DNA of 64,000 nucleotides, from assembly GCA_018660685.1 (NCBI GenBank), contig JABJJW010000012.1, positions 186,001 through 250,000 of the forward strand, written 5' to 3'. Both the position numbers and the translations under genes were made by a program. Numbering within the stretch: the first letter of the stretch is position 1; the number at the start of each line of letters is the position of its first letter. Origin of the DNA: Flavobacteriales bacterium. Lineage in GTDB: Bacteria > Bacteroidota > Bacteroidia > Flavobacteriales_G > Salibacteraceae. This document shows positions 43,859 to 52,774 of the stretch, piece by piece. Under the pieces are notes generated by a model, which worked only from the letters and a program-made list of their open reading frames with translations, was not told where the DNA came from and ran no database searches.

Positions 43859-45310
43859 TTAATTTCCAAGCTTTTGAACAAGATGTTTCGAACGGAGTAA
43901 GTCCTTCACCTCTTTCACAGGGTTAAATGTGTCAATTGGAACCTCTACAAACAAGGTGATCCAATGGGCCATTCCACCGTTCCAGAGGCCCGGCCATTCC
44001 AATGCAAGAATTGGTTCTCCCTGAAAGCTTTTTCCACTTATAAAGTACTGATTATCATCAACATATTCTTCTAAATTTATTGATTCTCCCCCCAAGTTTT
44101 GAAGATAACAAACAAGGTCTACAGGATTGAAATGGCTGGAATTTCTGAGAATCATTTGCTGCTGTAAATCCTGTGTATTGATCTGCGACTGTTCTACGAT
44201 TTGCAGGCTTTCTCCTGTATGTTCATCGTGACACCAAAATGGACCACCACCGGGTTCGCCTTCATTCCTTACCATTCCACAGACCCGAATCGGCCTTTGT
44301 AAGTAGGCTTTGAAGCTCCTATATGCCTTCGGAATTCTCAGTCCCCATTTATTTCGACATTCCTGAATCGCAATTTCATCGACCAAGCCTTTTTTGAGCT
44401 GATGATGCAAAACTTTTAGATCATCTCTCAATTCAAATAAGACACCAGCCAGGACTTGTTTGTAATCCACAGTGCGGTTTAGAAAATCCTGATGCACCAC
44501 GTTGTCAATGTTTTTGACAAAAACCAAAGAAGCATCGAGCTTGTTTAGATTGTGCAACAACGCTCCATGCCCACCAGGGCGCGTTAGTGGGTTTTCATTC
44601 GACCCAATTATCTGAAGCTTAGGATCGACGGCAATGGTGTCGGTTTTTGGTTCTTGGGAGGAAAACTTGATTTCCCACTGAACTTCATTAAAAGGGCTCT
44701 CTTTTTTGAGCTCATCTACCTTGGCCATGAAGGAACCGATGTATTCATCGCTGACAGTAAAATGCAATTTGCACAAATCGCCCGATTTTGCATAACCCAA
44801 CGCTTCGTGCATGTGTTCCTCAACAGGAATAGCTACATGCGCGTCGTATTGATGAAACTCAATAAGGCCCTTAGGCAGTAAGGCAAGTCCAATACCATCA
44901 GAAGAAACAAGAATTCTCAACCATTTAACCTGGCTCTCTAGGCCAACTTTAAAAGTTTCGATATCCAGTTCATTAACCTTGGACATCCATTGCTCGAAGA
45001 ATGGAAGCTCTTCTGCGCGATTGAAAAACTGTGCAATTTCATTTGCATGTTTTTCTGGTTCTTCAATCCATTCAAATATTCGCTTAAACATTCGCGTAGC
45101 AGCACCTGAGGCTGGCACGAACTTCATGACGTCTTCGGAATCAATTCTCGATTGAAAGAGTTGCTTGTAAAACTCTACAGCGCTGCCACCGAGACGGATG
45201 ATTCCGTCTGAAACCACCGCAGGTCTGAGTAGCTGGACATGGTTGGTTCCACGCTTAAAAAGCATTAGCTGATGCTCGATTTGTTCTTCACTTAAATATG
45301 AAGCAGCCAT
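43859..45310 (-). CDS. DUF4301 family protein (nucleotidyltransferase-like)
   Basis: 483 residues, no signal peptide. The pattern VKFVPASGAATRMFKRIFEW, ENPLTRPGGHGALLHNLNKL, LVFVKNIDNVVHQDFLNRTV and RVCGMVRNEGEPGGGPFWCH matches DUF4301, a Bacteroidota family that resembles UDP-N-acetylhexosamine pyrophosphorylase (GGxGxRxF-like SGAATRMF, LKNIDN-like strand). The reaction is unknown. Divergent from queE, 94 nt apart, with opposed -7 elements in between. Confidence 0.8.
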   Translation of the reverse strand: MAASYLSEEQIEHQLMLFKRGTNHVQLLRPAVVSDGIIRLGGSAVEFYKQLFQSRIDSEDVMKFVPASGAATRMFKRIFEWIEEPEKHANEIAQFFNRAEELPFFEQWMSKVNELDIETFKVGLESQVKWLRILVSSDGIGLALLPKGLIEFHQYDAHVAIPVEEHMHEALGYAKSGDLCKLHFTVSDEYIGSFMAKVDELKKESPFNEVQWEIKFSSQEPKTDTIAVDPKLQIIGSNENPLTRPGGHGALLHNLNKLDASLVFVKNIDNVVHQDFLNRTVDYKQVLAGVLFELRDDLKVLHHQLKKGLVDEIAIQECRNKWGLRIPKAYRSFKAYLQRPIRVCGMVRNEGEPGGGPFWCHDEHTGESLQIVEQSQINTQDLQQQMILRNSSHFNPVDLVCYLQNLGGESINLEEYVDDNQYFISGKSFQGEPILALEWPGLWNGGMAHWITLFVEVPIDTFNPVKEVKDLLRSKHLVQKLGN

Positions 45311-45337
45311 AGTCTTTTGTCAATCTTTCCAAACCGA

Positions 45338-45391
45338 CAAAACTAGTTGTCATTTCTGACTCAAGTGGTGCCTATAATGAACTTACTTTTG
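45338..45391. promoter_or_regulatory. Divergent -7 elements for DUF4301 (left) and queE (right)
   Basis: TAGTTTTG on the minus strand (45345-45338) and TACTTTTG on the plus strand (45384-45391) both match TAnnTTTG. They lie 27 nt before the DUF4301 start and 13 nt before the queE ATG. Confidence 0.55.
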
Positions 45392-45404
45392 ATGCCGAAT
45401 TCTT

Positions 45405-46019
45405 ATGACCACTTCGACTATCACTGAATATCCAGTCATGGAACATTTCGCCACAATTCAAGGTGAGGGGTTTTATGCTGGAACGCCTGCCTATTTTATA
45501 CGCCTAGGCGGCTGCGACGTAGGCTGTCATTGGTGCGATGTGAAGGATAGCTGGCCGATTGACACCCATCCAAAAATCGAGTCCAAAGATCTGGTTGATG
45601 CGGTTTTGGAAAGTGGATTGAACATCGTTGTCATCACCGGCGGTGAGCCTGCAATGCACGATTTGACTGCGCTGATATCTTCATTAAGGAGCGCAGGTTT
45701 AAAATGCCATATTGAAACATCAGGGGCGCACACGCTTACCGGAAATTTTGATTGGATTACGTTTTCTCCGAAGAAATTCAAAGCGCCACTTGACTCGGTT
45801 ATCAGTTTGGCAAACGAATTGAAGGTCATCGTATTCAATCGTTCAGATTTTCAATTTGCGGATGAGTACAAATCGAAAATGGAAGTTGGTGCGCAATTGT
45901 TCCTTCAGCCAGAATGGGAAAAACGTGATGAGATGACCCCATCAATTATCGAATACATAAAAGAGCATCCTGAATGGAGGATCTCACTTCAGACACATAA
46001 ATACATGAAGATACCATGA
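45405..46019 (+). CDS. queE: 7-carboxy-7-deazaguanine synthase
   Basis: 204 residues. A radical-SAM CX3CX2C motif (GGCDVGCHWCDVKDSW) is in the short QueE form, with VMEHFATIQGEGFYAGTPAY at the head, VVITGGEPAMHDLTALI, and the ETSG segment HIETSGAHT. It makes 7-carboxy-7-deazaguanine from 6-carboxytetrahydropterin for queuosine tRNA modification. The stop overlaps the start of the PorE-like gene (ATGA), so the two are translationally coupled, although their functions seem unrelated. queC/queD are not in the window. Confidence 0.92.
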   Translation: MTTSTITEYPVMEHFATIQGEGFYAGTPAYFIRLGGCDVGCHWCDVKDSWPIDTHPKIESKDLVDAVLESGLNIVVITGGEPAMHDLTALISSLRSAGLKCHIETSGAHTLTGNFDWITFSPKKFKAPLDSVISLANELKVIVFNRSDFQFADEYKSKMEVGAQLFLQPEWEKRDEMTPSIIEYIKEHPEWRISLQTHKYMKIP

Positions 46020-47950
46020 GAGCATTGATCGTTACGCTATTAAGTCTCGTGTCGTTTGTGGGTTTTAGCCAAGATTATCGAACGGAAGACAAGCGGGCCA
46101 TTAAGTATTACCAAGAAGCGATGAACGCGCTCCAATATGGCAACTATGAGATTGCAGAAGTGAGCCTTGAAAAGGCCCTCGCTCGGGACGACAACTTCCT
46201 AGATGCAAAATTTGACATTGCCCAACTCTACCTCTTCACTGAGCGACAGGCGAAAGCCAAAAGCCATTTGGTGTCGATTTTTAAAACCGATCCTGCATTT
46301 GAGCCGGTTGTGGGTTTTACTCTTGGTACAATGGAAATCGGAAAAGGAAAGTATGAACTAGCTGAATGGTATTTCCGGAAAACACTTGATATTGAAATTG
46401 ACAATCCAAAGCTCGAAAAGGCCATCAGGCTAGGCTTGGCAAATTGTCTATTTGCAAAAGAAGCGGTGGCTAATCCAGTAGAATTCAATCCACAGAATTT
46501 AGGCGGAAACGTAAACAGCAAAACGGACGAGTATTTTCCGGCGCTTACCGCTGATGAAAGCCGGTTATTGTTTACACGCTTACTGTCTTCACGTGAAAGT
46601 CCTGATGGGAAAGATGAAGACTTCTTTTTCTGCAACAAATCAGGTGACGAATGGGGAAAAGCATACAATCCCGGTCCGCCGATTAATACTCCCTTTAAGG
46701 AAGGCGCTCCAACTCTATCACCCGATGGCAAATACATCATATTTACGGCCTGTGAGCTTTATGGAACATACAGCCCAGGGAAAAAAGGATTTGGCAGCTG
46801 CGACCTATTCATCTCAGTGAGAAACGGAGAGCGATGGTCAAAACCCATGAACATGGGCAGGACGATTAATTCACCTCACTGGGAAACTCAACCTTCATTC
46901 GCCAGCGACGGGAAAACATTGTACTTCATCCGAGGTAAACGGACGAAAAAAGGGGTAACCAATTCAGACATTTACATGAGTGAATTGGTCAATGGCAGAT
47001 GGTCCAAAGCGATGCCGCTACCCGACAACATTAATTCTGGAGAGTCAGAAGAATCAGTATTTATTCACCCCGATAATCAGACGCTTTATTTTTCCTCCAG
47101 AGGACATGTCGGAATGGGAGATATGGACATTTACCTCAGCAGAAGAAAGGAAGATGGCACATGGGGCGATCCGATAAACTTGGGATATCCAATTAACACT
47201 CAAGGTCAAGAAAACAGTTTTCATGTTTCCGCAAGTGGAAACTATGGACTCATCGCCAGCGATCGTGAAGGAGGTTTCGGTGGCCTAGACTTATACTCTT
47301 TCGAACTTCCCGAACACGTTAGACCAAATCGAGTTACATACCTAAAAGGGAAGATCACAGATGCGAAGACTGGACAAACACTCGAGGCGAAATTTGAGCT
47401 AATTGATCTAGCCTCTGGCGACACAGTGGTGGAGTCTTATTCCGATAAGAAAGATGGTTCGTACTTAGTCGTTCTTCCAGCTAGCAAACGATACGCCCTC
47501 ATTGCGGACAAGGATGGCTATTTATATCACAGCGAAAATTTCGAACTCGACTTAAAAGAGAACAAAACACATTATACCAAGAACATCAAAATGCAACCGA
47601 TCGAGGCTGGCAGTAAAGTCGTGCTTAAAAATGTGTTCTTCGACACAGACAAATTCGATTTAAAACCTGAGTCGCTGACAGAATTGAACAAACTCAGCCG
47701 CTTGATGCAGTCAAATGCATCGATTAAAATTGAGGTCTCTGGTCATACTGATAATCAAGGAAACGCAACTGCCAATCAGGTTTTATCTGAGAATAGAGCA
47801 AAGGCCGTTGTTGAATTCTTGATCAGAAACGGAATTGAAGAAAGTCGATTGGCCTTTGCAGGATACGGTCAAAACCAACCAATCGCCACCAACGATACCG
47901 ACGAAGGACGTCAACTCAATCGGCGTACGGAGTTCATGGTTATCGAGTGA
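46016..47950 (+). CDS. PorE-like envelope protein: TPR, beta-propeller, carboxypeptidase-regulatory-like fold, OmpA
   Basis: 644 residues with signal peptide MRALIVTLLSLVSFVGFS (cut before QDYRTED). TPRs (about 30-150: AIKYYQEAMNALQYGNYEIA, YELAEWYFRKTLDIEID), a WD40/PD40-like propeller (about 160-430: YFPALTADESRLLFTRLLSS, APTLSPDGKYIIFTAC, SDIYMSEL), a CRD-like domain (about 440-530) and an OmpA domain (about 535-644: KNVFFDTDKFDLKPESLTEL, KIEVSGHTDNQGN, LSENRAKAVVEFLIRNGI). This is the PorE architecture, a T9SS accessory protein that binds peptidoglycan. Many paralogues share the layout, so the role in T9SS is inferred. Confidence 0.82.
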   Translation: MRALIVTLLSLVSFVGFSQDYRTEDKRAIKYYQEAMNALQYGNYEIAEVSLEKALARDDNFLDAKFDIAQLYLFTERQAKAKSHLVSIFKTDPAFEPVVGFTLGTMEIGKGKYELAEWYFRKTLDIEIDNPKLEKAIRLGLANCLFAKEAVANPVEFNPQNLGGNVNSKTDEYFPALTADESRLLFTRLLSSRESPDGKDEDFFFCNKSGDEWGKAYNPGPPINTPFKEGAPTLSPDGKYIIFTACELYGTYSPGKKGFGSCDLFISVRNGERWSKPMNMGRTINSPHWETQPSFASDGKTLYFIRGKRTKKGVTNSDIYMSELVNGRWSKAMPLPDNINSGESEESVFIHPDNQTLYFSSRGHVGMGDMDIYLSRRKEDGTWGDPINLGYPINTQGQENSFHVSASGNYGLIASDREGGFGGLDLYSFELPEHVRPNRVTYLKGKITDAKTGQTLEAKFELIDLASGDTVVESYSDKKDGSYLVVLPASKRYALIADKDGYLYHSENFELDLKENKTHYTKNIKMQPIEAGSKVVLKNVFFDTDKFDLKPESLTELNKLSRLMQSNASIKIEVSGHTDNQGNATANQVLSENRAKAVVEFLIRNGIEESRLAFAGYGQNQPIATNDTDEGRQLNRRTEFMVIE

Positions 47951-47954
47951 TACC

Positions 47955-49412
47955 TCACTTTACCAATTTGATTCTTTTGTATGCATTTGATCTTGAATCA
48001 TACAGCTCGAGGATTACCGGAGATTGAAACTTTGGGATTCGGGTCACGCCCTCTGAAAACACCTCTCTCCGCCATACTTCTTGACCCAATAAATTATACA
48101 AGGTCATGGAGCCGCTGAACTTTCTGGAATGGGCAATAACCCACTCGTCAAGTTCATTTTTAACCGTCAAATTATTGAACTTGTTGGTTTGGGTTCCAGC
48201 CGCTTGATTTGATGCGTTCTGATCGTCTTCAATCTCAGAATATCCTAGGCTGGTTGTCTTTTTGACCGAGGTGGTATGAACCAAAATAAAATCTTCTTGT
48301 CCTGCCCCGAATGATTCTGTTGTACCGAACATAATGTATGACGAATCAGCAAGAAAAGCACTGCTGGTCAAATGCTCATCTCTCTCTAAACCAAAAGAAG
48401 TACCGTTAATGAAATTACCACCTGATGAGTAATTGTATAAATGAAAATCAACCGGCTTACCAAAGGTTCTTGTCGACATCCCAATATATATGGTCCCATC
48501 AGAATGCTCAAAAGACTCAACCCCATAATCATCTTGATTAGTAACGGTTGTTGAATGCCCCATGCTTACTTGCCAAATGATTGAATCAGCATTGTTGACT
48601 TTAGCCAAATAGGCATCGTAGTCGCCCTCTGAATCCAATGAGTTGGTCGACCCTGTAAATAGCCAAGTTGAATCACTCATGATCATCATATGAGATGCGA
48701 TTTCAGAATTAGTCCATCCAAAATTCGCTTGGCTAAGAATCTCACCACTGGCATCAATTTTCATGTGAACTATATTTCTTTCACTCGAGTCTGCAGGAAT
48801 TCCATCTCCAAGAATGTGGAGCTCGGAATCCTTTATGATGTGATCAGCAAGATGGAACGAATCCATTTGAAGTTCAAAATCATCGATTAAATTCAACTCA
48901 AGGTCAAAGCGAGAATGCTTATAGAGGTCATCCTCAATTTGTCTTTCGATAAAAAGAGAAATCTCATTGGAATCTAAACTGAGAGAAATGGCGTCATCAT
49001 TTCCAAAATTGTTTAACCGCTTCGTGCGAATTAGTTCTAAATTCTCATCTACGACATATAGCTGAACGTCATAGTCAGAGGCCGAAAAGCCGTCGTATAC
49101 AACTGCAGCCAGCACAAATAGATTAGACATAGAATCGTATTCAACGCACCTCAACGTTTCGATTCCATGATTTCCAATTGGCACAAACTCCATAGGTTCA
49201 AATGCAGTATCAAGCTTGATGATGTAAATATCAGACTGACCTGCACCTACACCTCCAGTGCTTCCGAATAAGTACAGATTTGATTCTGTAGGTATTGCCC
49301 GAACTCCTATTTCTGTCCCTGGGGTTCCGTATGCAATATGCTGAACCGTGTCCTGCGCCAACGCCGCAGATCCGAGGACAGTACAAAGTGCTATGAATAA
49401 CGCCTTTACCAT
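47955..49412 (-). CDS. Secreted protein with C-terminal T9SS-like domain, third gene of the DUF5723 operon
   Basis: 485 residues with signal peptide MVKALFIALCTVLGSAALAQ. The mature part shows repeated strand patterns (LYLFGSTGGVGAGQSDIYII, DSTWLFTGSTNSLDSEGDYD, SSYIMFGTTESFGAGQEDFI), typical of bacterial propeller-like delta-60 repeats. The final 80 residues (MTLYNLLGQEVWRREVFSEG, VTRIPKFQSPVILELYDSRS) resemble a type A sorting domain without the usual P-N-P. It overlaps the DUF5723 gene by 7 nt. A surface protein; function unknown. Confidence 0.7.
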   Translation of the reverse strand: MVKALFIALCTVLGSAALAQDTVQHIAYGTPGTEIGVRAIPTESNLYLFGSTGGVGAGQSDIYIIKLDTAFEPMEFVPIGNHGIETLRCVEYDSMSNLFVLAAVVYDGFSASDYDVQLYVVDENLELIRTKRLNNFGNDDAISLSLDSNEISLFIERQIEDDLYKHSRFDLELNLIDDFELQMDSFHLADHIIKDSELHILGDGIPADSSERNIVHMKIDASGEILSQANFGWTNSEIASHMMIMSDSTWLFTGSTNSLDSEGDYDAYLAKVNNADSIIWQVSMGHSTTVTNQDDYGVESFEHSDGTIYIGMSTRTFGKPVDFHLYNYSSGGNFINGTSFGLERDEHLTSSAFLADSSYIMFGTTESFGAGQEDFILVHTTSVKKTTSLGYSEIEDDQNASNQAAGTQTNKFNNLTVKNELDEWVIAHSRKFSGSMTLYNLLGQEVWRREVFSEGVTRIPKFQSPVILELYDSRSNAYKRIKLVK

Positions 49413-50638
49413 AGATACTGAATTGAAAGTCTTATTCCAGCTCCTGCCCTGGTCTTCCCAAAGAGAATAGCATCAACATTTTGAACTTGGATTGCGGCAT
49501 TGATTCTCTCCCCAATATAACCCGCATTCAAGCCGACTTGGAGACCGGCATATCCACTATAACCCACACTTGCTCCACTTTCAACCGACTCATTGAATTG
49601 AAAACGTGAGGCTACCCAAGCATATGGCAAGTACCCGCTATTCCATCGAGCTGCGCCTCCAAATTCCATCTCAATTCCACGCGCTTTTATCTGAGATATT
49701 TTGGCCTGCATGCCGCCGGGAAGCAAGCGGGTAATCGTCCCATAACGGGTCGCCTTTTCAAATTCCATTTGCAATGAATCCGCAAGATCAAAATCCTGAT
49801 TCTCAATCTGTGTAATATCACCAACATTGATTCCAGAAAAACTAATTTTTTCATCGAGATCAATCTGAATTGATTGAGGGCTCCATTGCACCAACGAGAG
49901 GTTCTGCACCATCAAATCCAACCGCCATTTATCATCTTCCGCGCCCATGAATTGGGTGTAAACTACATCAACCGCTGCTCCTCCTCCGTTTGTCTTTCCG
50001 AAGCCAATATTAGCCGTATCACTGAACTGTCCGCCGGCGTCAACATCAGCGTAGACTGTATCTCCGAGCGCTGAAGTGAAAAGTTGTGTTGATCGAGTGT
50101 GAAGCTCAAACAGGGTTTCGGCGTTGATCACGGAAAGACGAAGTCCGATCGATACGTCTTCAGATGGAGAATAAAGCCATCCTATGCCGAATTTCTGAAA
50201 CCGAGTTAGATTGAGCTCGGCATTAGCAATTTGGGCTGTGTCGCCTGCAAAACCCTTGTTACCAAAAAGGCCCAAGCTCATTAAGTCTTTTGGAATCTTT
50301 CCATGGGCATGTGCTTCGTCTGAAACCCAAACCGAAAGTTGGTGATTCTGATTTTTGAGTGAAAGCCCGGCGCTTAGACCATAATTGTAATCTCCTCCTA
50401 TTCTTGTGAACGAATTGAGACCATCAAGTTGCTCGACTCGAACTTCACTGGAGAGCACGTCCTTGGTCATGAGTTCATTGATGAACGAATTATGAAATCC
50501 ACTGGACACAAAGCCGCCGTTTCCTGAAATCTGGGCATATGATTGATGACGAGTATTGGTCCAATTTTGCTCACTCAACTGCTGCCCAACCGAAAGAGTG
50601 GAATGGAGAATGAATGATATGACAAGAATATGCTTCAC
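49406..50638 (-). CDS. DUF5723 family outer-membrane barrel
   Basis: 410 residues with a signal peptide (MKHILVISFILHSTLSVG, cut before QQLSEQ). The mature part is a long beta barrel: SYAQISGNGGFVSSGFHNS, FTRIGGDYNYGLSAGLSLKN, FGIGWLYSPSEDVSIGLRLS, AKISQIKARGIEMEFGGAAR, GYAGLQVGLNAGYIGERINA, ending AGAGIRLSIQYLW with a terminal aromatic. This is the DUF5723/PorV-like long-chain transporter fold group of Bacteroidota. It overlaps the lipoprotein gene by 4 nt and the next gene by 7 nt. Confidence 0.75.
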   Translation of the reverse strand: MKHILVISFILHSTLSVGQQLSEQNWTNTRHQSYAQISGNGGFVSSGFHNSFINELMTKDVLSSEVRVEQLDGLNSFTRIGGDYNYGLSAGLSLKNQNHQLSVWVSDEAHAHGKIPKDLMSLGLFGNKGFAGDTAQIANAELNLTRFQKFGIGWLYSPSEDVSIGLRLSVINAETLFELHTRSTQLFTSALGDTVYADVDAGGQFSDTANIGFGKTNGGGAAVDVVYTQFMGAEDDKWRLDLMVQNLSLVQWSPQSIQIDLDEKISFSGINVGDITQIENQDFDLADSLQMEFEKATRYGTITRLLPGGMQAKISQIKARGIEMEFGGAARWNSGYLPYAWVASRFQFNESVESGASVGYSGYAGLQVGLNAGYIGERINAAIQVQNVDAILFGKTRAGAGIRLSIQYLW

Positions 50639-52227
50639 CGCGTATTCAGATTTACATCTGCTATCAAGCGAAACTCCATCGTCCCGTTGTTGTAGATATT
50701 AATCACCTCCTTGTTGTGTGTGCTCAGGTTTCCTTTGAATACGATTTGTTTTGCTTCATTGAACCGATCCATTCTTTCTTGATCAATCAGCAATTCGATG
50801 ACAGATTCAGACGCGTCGATTTCGGATCCAATTCCTATGGGAACACCAGATGCGATGACAGCCGGTGTTTCAAACAAACTATCGAGAGCAGTGGATTCCT
50901 CATCGAGAAGAATAAACTGGATCGTTCCTTCGATGGGAAAGCCATTTTCCAAATACAATATCAGTCTGCCATCATTGAGTGGTTTGAATTCGATCTGATC
51001 AGTAGAATCTGAAATATTGAATTCGAAGGTGTCCGAAAGCACTAATCCTTTAACCCCGACCTTGAGCGGAACATCTACTTCAAGAGTGGCACTCAAATCA
51101 TGTCCGTAGCGGACAAAATCATTCCCTAACGAAACATTACCAAAAGGGTTGATCTCAAGATCTAGATCAAAAATGAAAGCGTCTGGTTTCAATTCCAGCA
51201 ATTCATCCAAGTTAGAATTTGTCTCATTGAATTCAAATTCTTTGAGAATGTGTTTGACATCTTCCACTGTCGGATGAAGATCAATGGCTCGGCTGAATTG
51301 AAGTTTTGATCCAATTACAGAATGACTCAAATCAACCGATTGATTTTTCGTGGAGTTGAACGAGCCAATTCGATCCAGGCTCAACTGAAGGTCGGCTCCA
51401 ACCCCATTGTCAATTTTCATCTTGACGCTAAACTCCGTAAGGTCGATCATGTCGAAGTCGATGTTTGGCAAGAGGTCGATTGCTGTTGAGTCCGAAAACA
51501 ATGTTTGCTGTTGACCAAAATATCCCCTGGTGTATTCTGGGATAATCTTTTTGAATGTGAGATCAATGCCGAATTTATCACCAGCGCTGAAGGTGTGAGG
51601 AGCAGAAGCAGCCGGATCAATCATGATCTCCACATTGGTAATAATGGTGTTAGTTTTATCTCCATTGAGCCCGGTGAAGTTGATGTCGTATCCATCAAGA
51701 TCGTACTGGGTTTCGAACGTTGAATTAGCGTCGATCATTTCCTCGACTTTAAATGTATCTCCATCTAAGGTCGCCGACAATATGGAATAACGAAAGAGGA
51801 TGCGTTCATCAATAGTATTCTGCAATTCTACCGAGATAAGAGATTCGCGAATTTCTGCGAATGTCAATCCGATTTCCTTGAGTTTATACCTAATACGATT
51901 GGTGTCTCTATAAAAAACTACTCCCGGTGGAAAAGTGATATTCCCAATCGGAATTACGAATTCATTTGTAATCGTTGTGTCCGGTATTCCGATTAACGTG
52001 TCTAATCCAATTCGGAACAGTGTGTCTGAATATTGGAGATGATAGAGGCCCGCGTTATCTGCAACTAGGTGCTTTGATTTAATCAAGCTTGAAAGATCGA
52101 TTTTACCTTGCGCCAGAGGAGCAATCACATCCACATCCCAGCTTGCCAACTTCAAATCTTTTCGGCACGATACAATGCTAAAAGAAGCTATAAGTGATAA
52201 CAGAAATAGAAGGGTCTTCGTTTTCAT
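50635..52227 (-). CDS. Large lipoprotein, first gene of the DUF5723 operon
   Basis: 530 residues. MKTKTLLFLLSLIASFSIVS then Cys21 forms a clean lipobox. The mature protein has many beta strands in repeating 80-110-residue units (SWDVDVIAPLAQGKIDLSSL, PIGNITFPPGVVFYRDTNR, IDLTEFSVKMKIDNGVGADL, LSATLEVDVPLKVGVKGLVL), suggesting stacked immunoglobulin-like or LEA-type domains. No family recognised. Overlap with the DUF5723 barrel gene (ATGA, 4 nt) implies coupled translation and a shared complex. Confidence 0.7.
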   Translation of the reverse strand: MKTKTLLFLLSLIASFSIVSCRKDLKLASWDVDVIAPLAQGKIDLSSLIKSKHLVADNAGLYHLQYSDTLFRIGLDTLIGIPDTTITNEFVIPIGNITFPPGVVFYRDTNRIRYKLKEIGLTFAEIRESLISVELQNTIDERILFRYSILSATLDGDTFKVEEMIDANSTFETQYDLDGYDINFTGLNGDKTNTIITNVEIMIDPAASAPHTFSAGDKFGIDLTFKKIIPEYTRGYFGQQQTLFSDSTAIDLLPNIDFDMIDLTEFSVKMKIDNGVGADLQLSLDRIGSFNSTKNQSVDLSHSVIGSKLQFSRAIDLHPTVEDVKHILKEFEFNETNSNLDELLELKPDAFIFDLDLEINPFGNVSLGNDFVRYGHDLSATLEVDVPLKVGVKGLVLSDTFEFNISDSTDQIEFKPLNDGRLILYLENGFPIEGTIQFILLDEESTALDSLFETPAVIASGVPIGIGSEIDASESVIELLIDQERMDRFNEAKQIVFKGNLSTHNKEVINIYNNGTMEFRLIADVNLNTR

Positions 52228-52317
52228 CGATCGATGTCAAATGTCCAAAAATTTAACCTGAGTGAATCCATTGACGAAAATCATCGTACAAAGGTCAGAA
52301 TGAGGATGAATTGCCAC

Positions 52318-52325
52318 TAGTTTTG
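52318..52325 (+). promoter_or_regulatory. -7 element TAGTTTTG of the small membrane protein gene
   Basis: A match to TAnnTTTG ending 8 nt before ATG 52334, predicting a leader of a few nucleotides. Confidence 0.55.
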
Positions 52326-52333
52326 CAGTCGCT

Positions 52334-52774
52334 ATGAAAGGAGGACTTCCATCACCTGGAATTAAATTTTTTGCATCTTGGATAATCAGTTCCTTGTGCA
52401 TGTTCATGCTGTCATATATATGGCACGGTGTCGTGCTCAATGACTTAATCAAGCTGACTTATCCTACCGATATCTTCCTAACCATTTCCGCGCTTGTCTA
52501 TCTTGGAATAGGGTTTATTATAACTGTGGTAACCTATGTCATGAAGCGTCTCAAAGACTCTTTCAAATATGGCATGGCAGCAGGGGCACTTATCGGAATC
52601 TTCATATACGCCGTGGCTTTTGTGATGGGGCTGAGCTTCAATGACGTGGTCGATATCAAGATCATTGCCTTCGATTTGGGTTGGCAAGTGTTAGAACATG
52701 GTTTTGGAGGTCTGATGTGCGGCTGGGTCTATCGAACGCTCCATATTCGGGAGAAAAGAGTTCAGCTCGCTTAG
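52334..52774 (+). CDS. Four-helix inner-membrane protein of unknown function
   Basis: 146 residues with four hydrophobic segments (FFASWIISSLCMFMLSYIW, IFLTISALVYLGIGFIITVV, YGMAAGALIGIFIYAVAFVM, FGGLMCGWVYRTL). Glycine-rich turns and a conserved-looking HGVVLND and LEHGFGG. It resembles DUF1761/DoxX-size membrane proteins but is not firmly placed. Converges with the ABC exporter gene by a 4-nt stop overlap (TTAG). Confidence 0.65.
   Translation: MKGGLPSPGIKFFASWIISSLCMFMLSYIWHGVVLNDLIKLTYPTDIFLTISALVYLGIGFIITVVTYVMKRLKDSFKYGMAAGALIGIFIYAVAFVMGLSFNDVVDIKIIAFDLGWQVLEHGFGGLMCGWVYRTLHIREKRVQLA

Noticed and set aside
46228-46740. 170-codon minus frame inside the PorE-like gene
   Set aside because: Antisense shadow; Ser-rich reading with no family likeness.
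52237-52452. 71-codon minus frame between the lipoprotein and the membrane protein
   Set aside because: It overlaps the promoter and N terminus of the plus-strand membrane protein and has no coding character.
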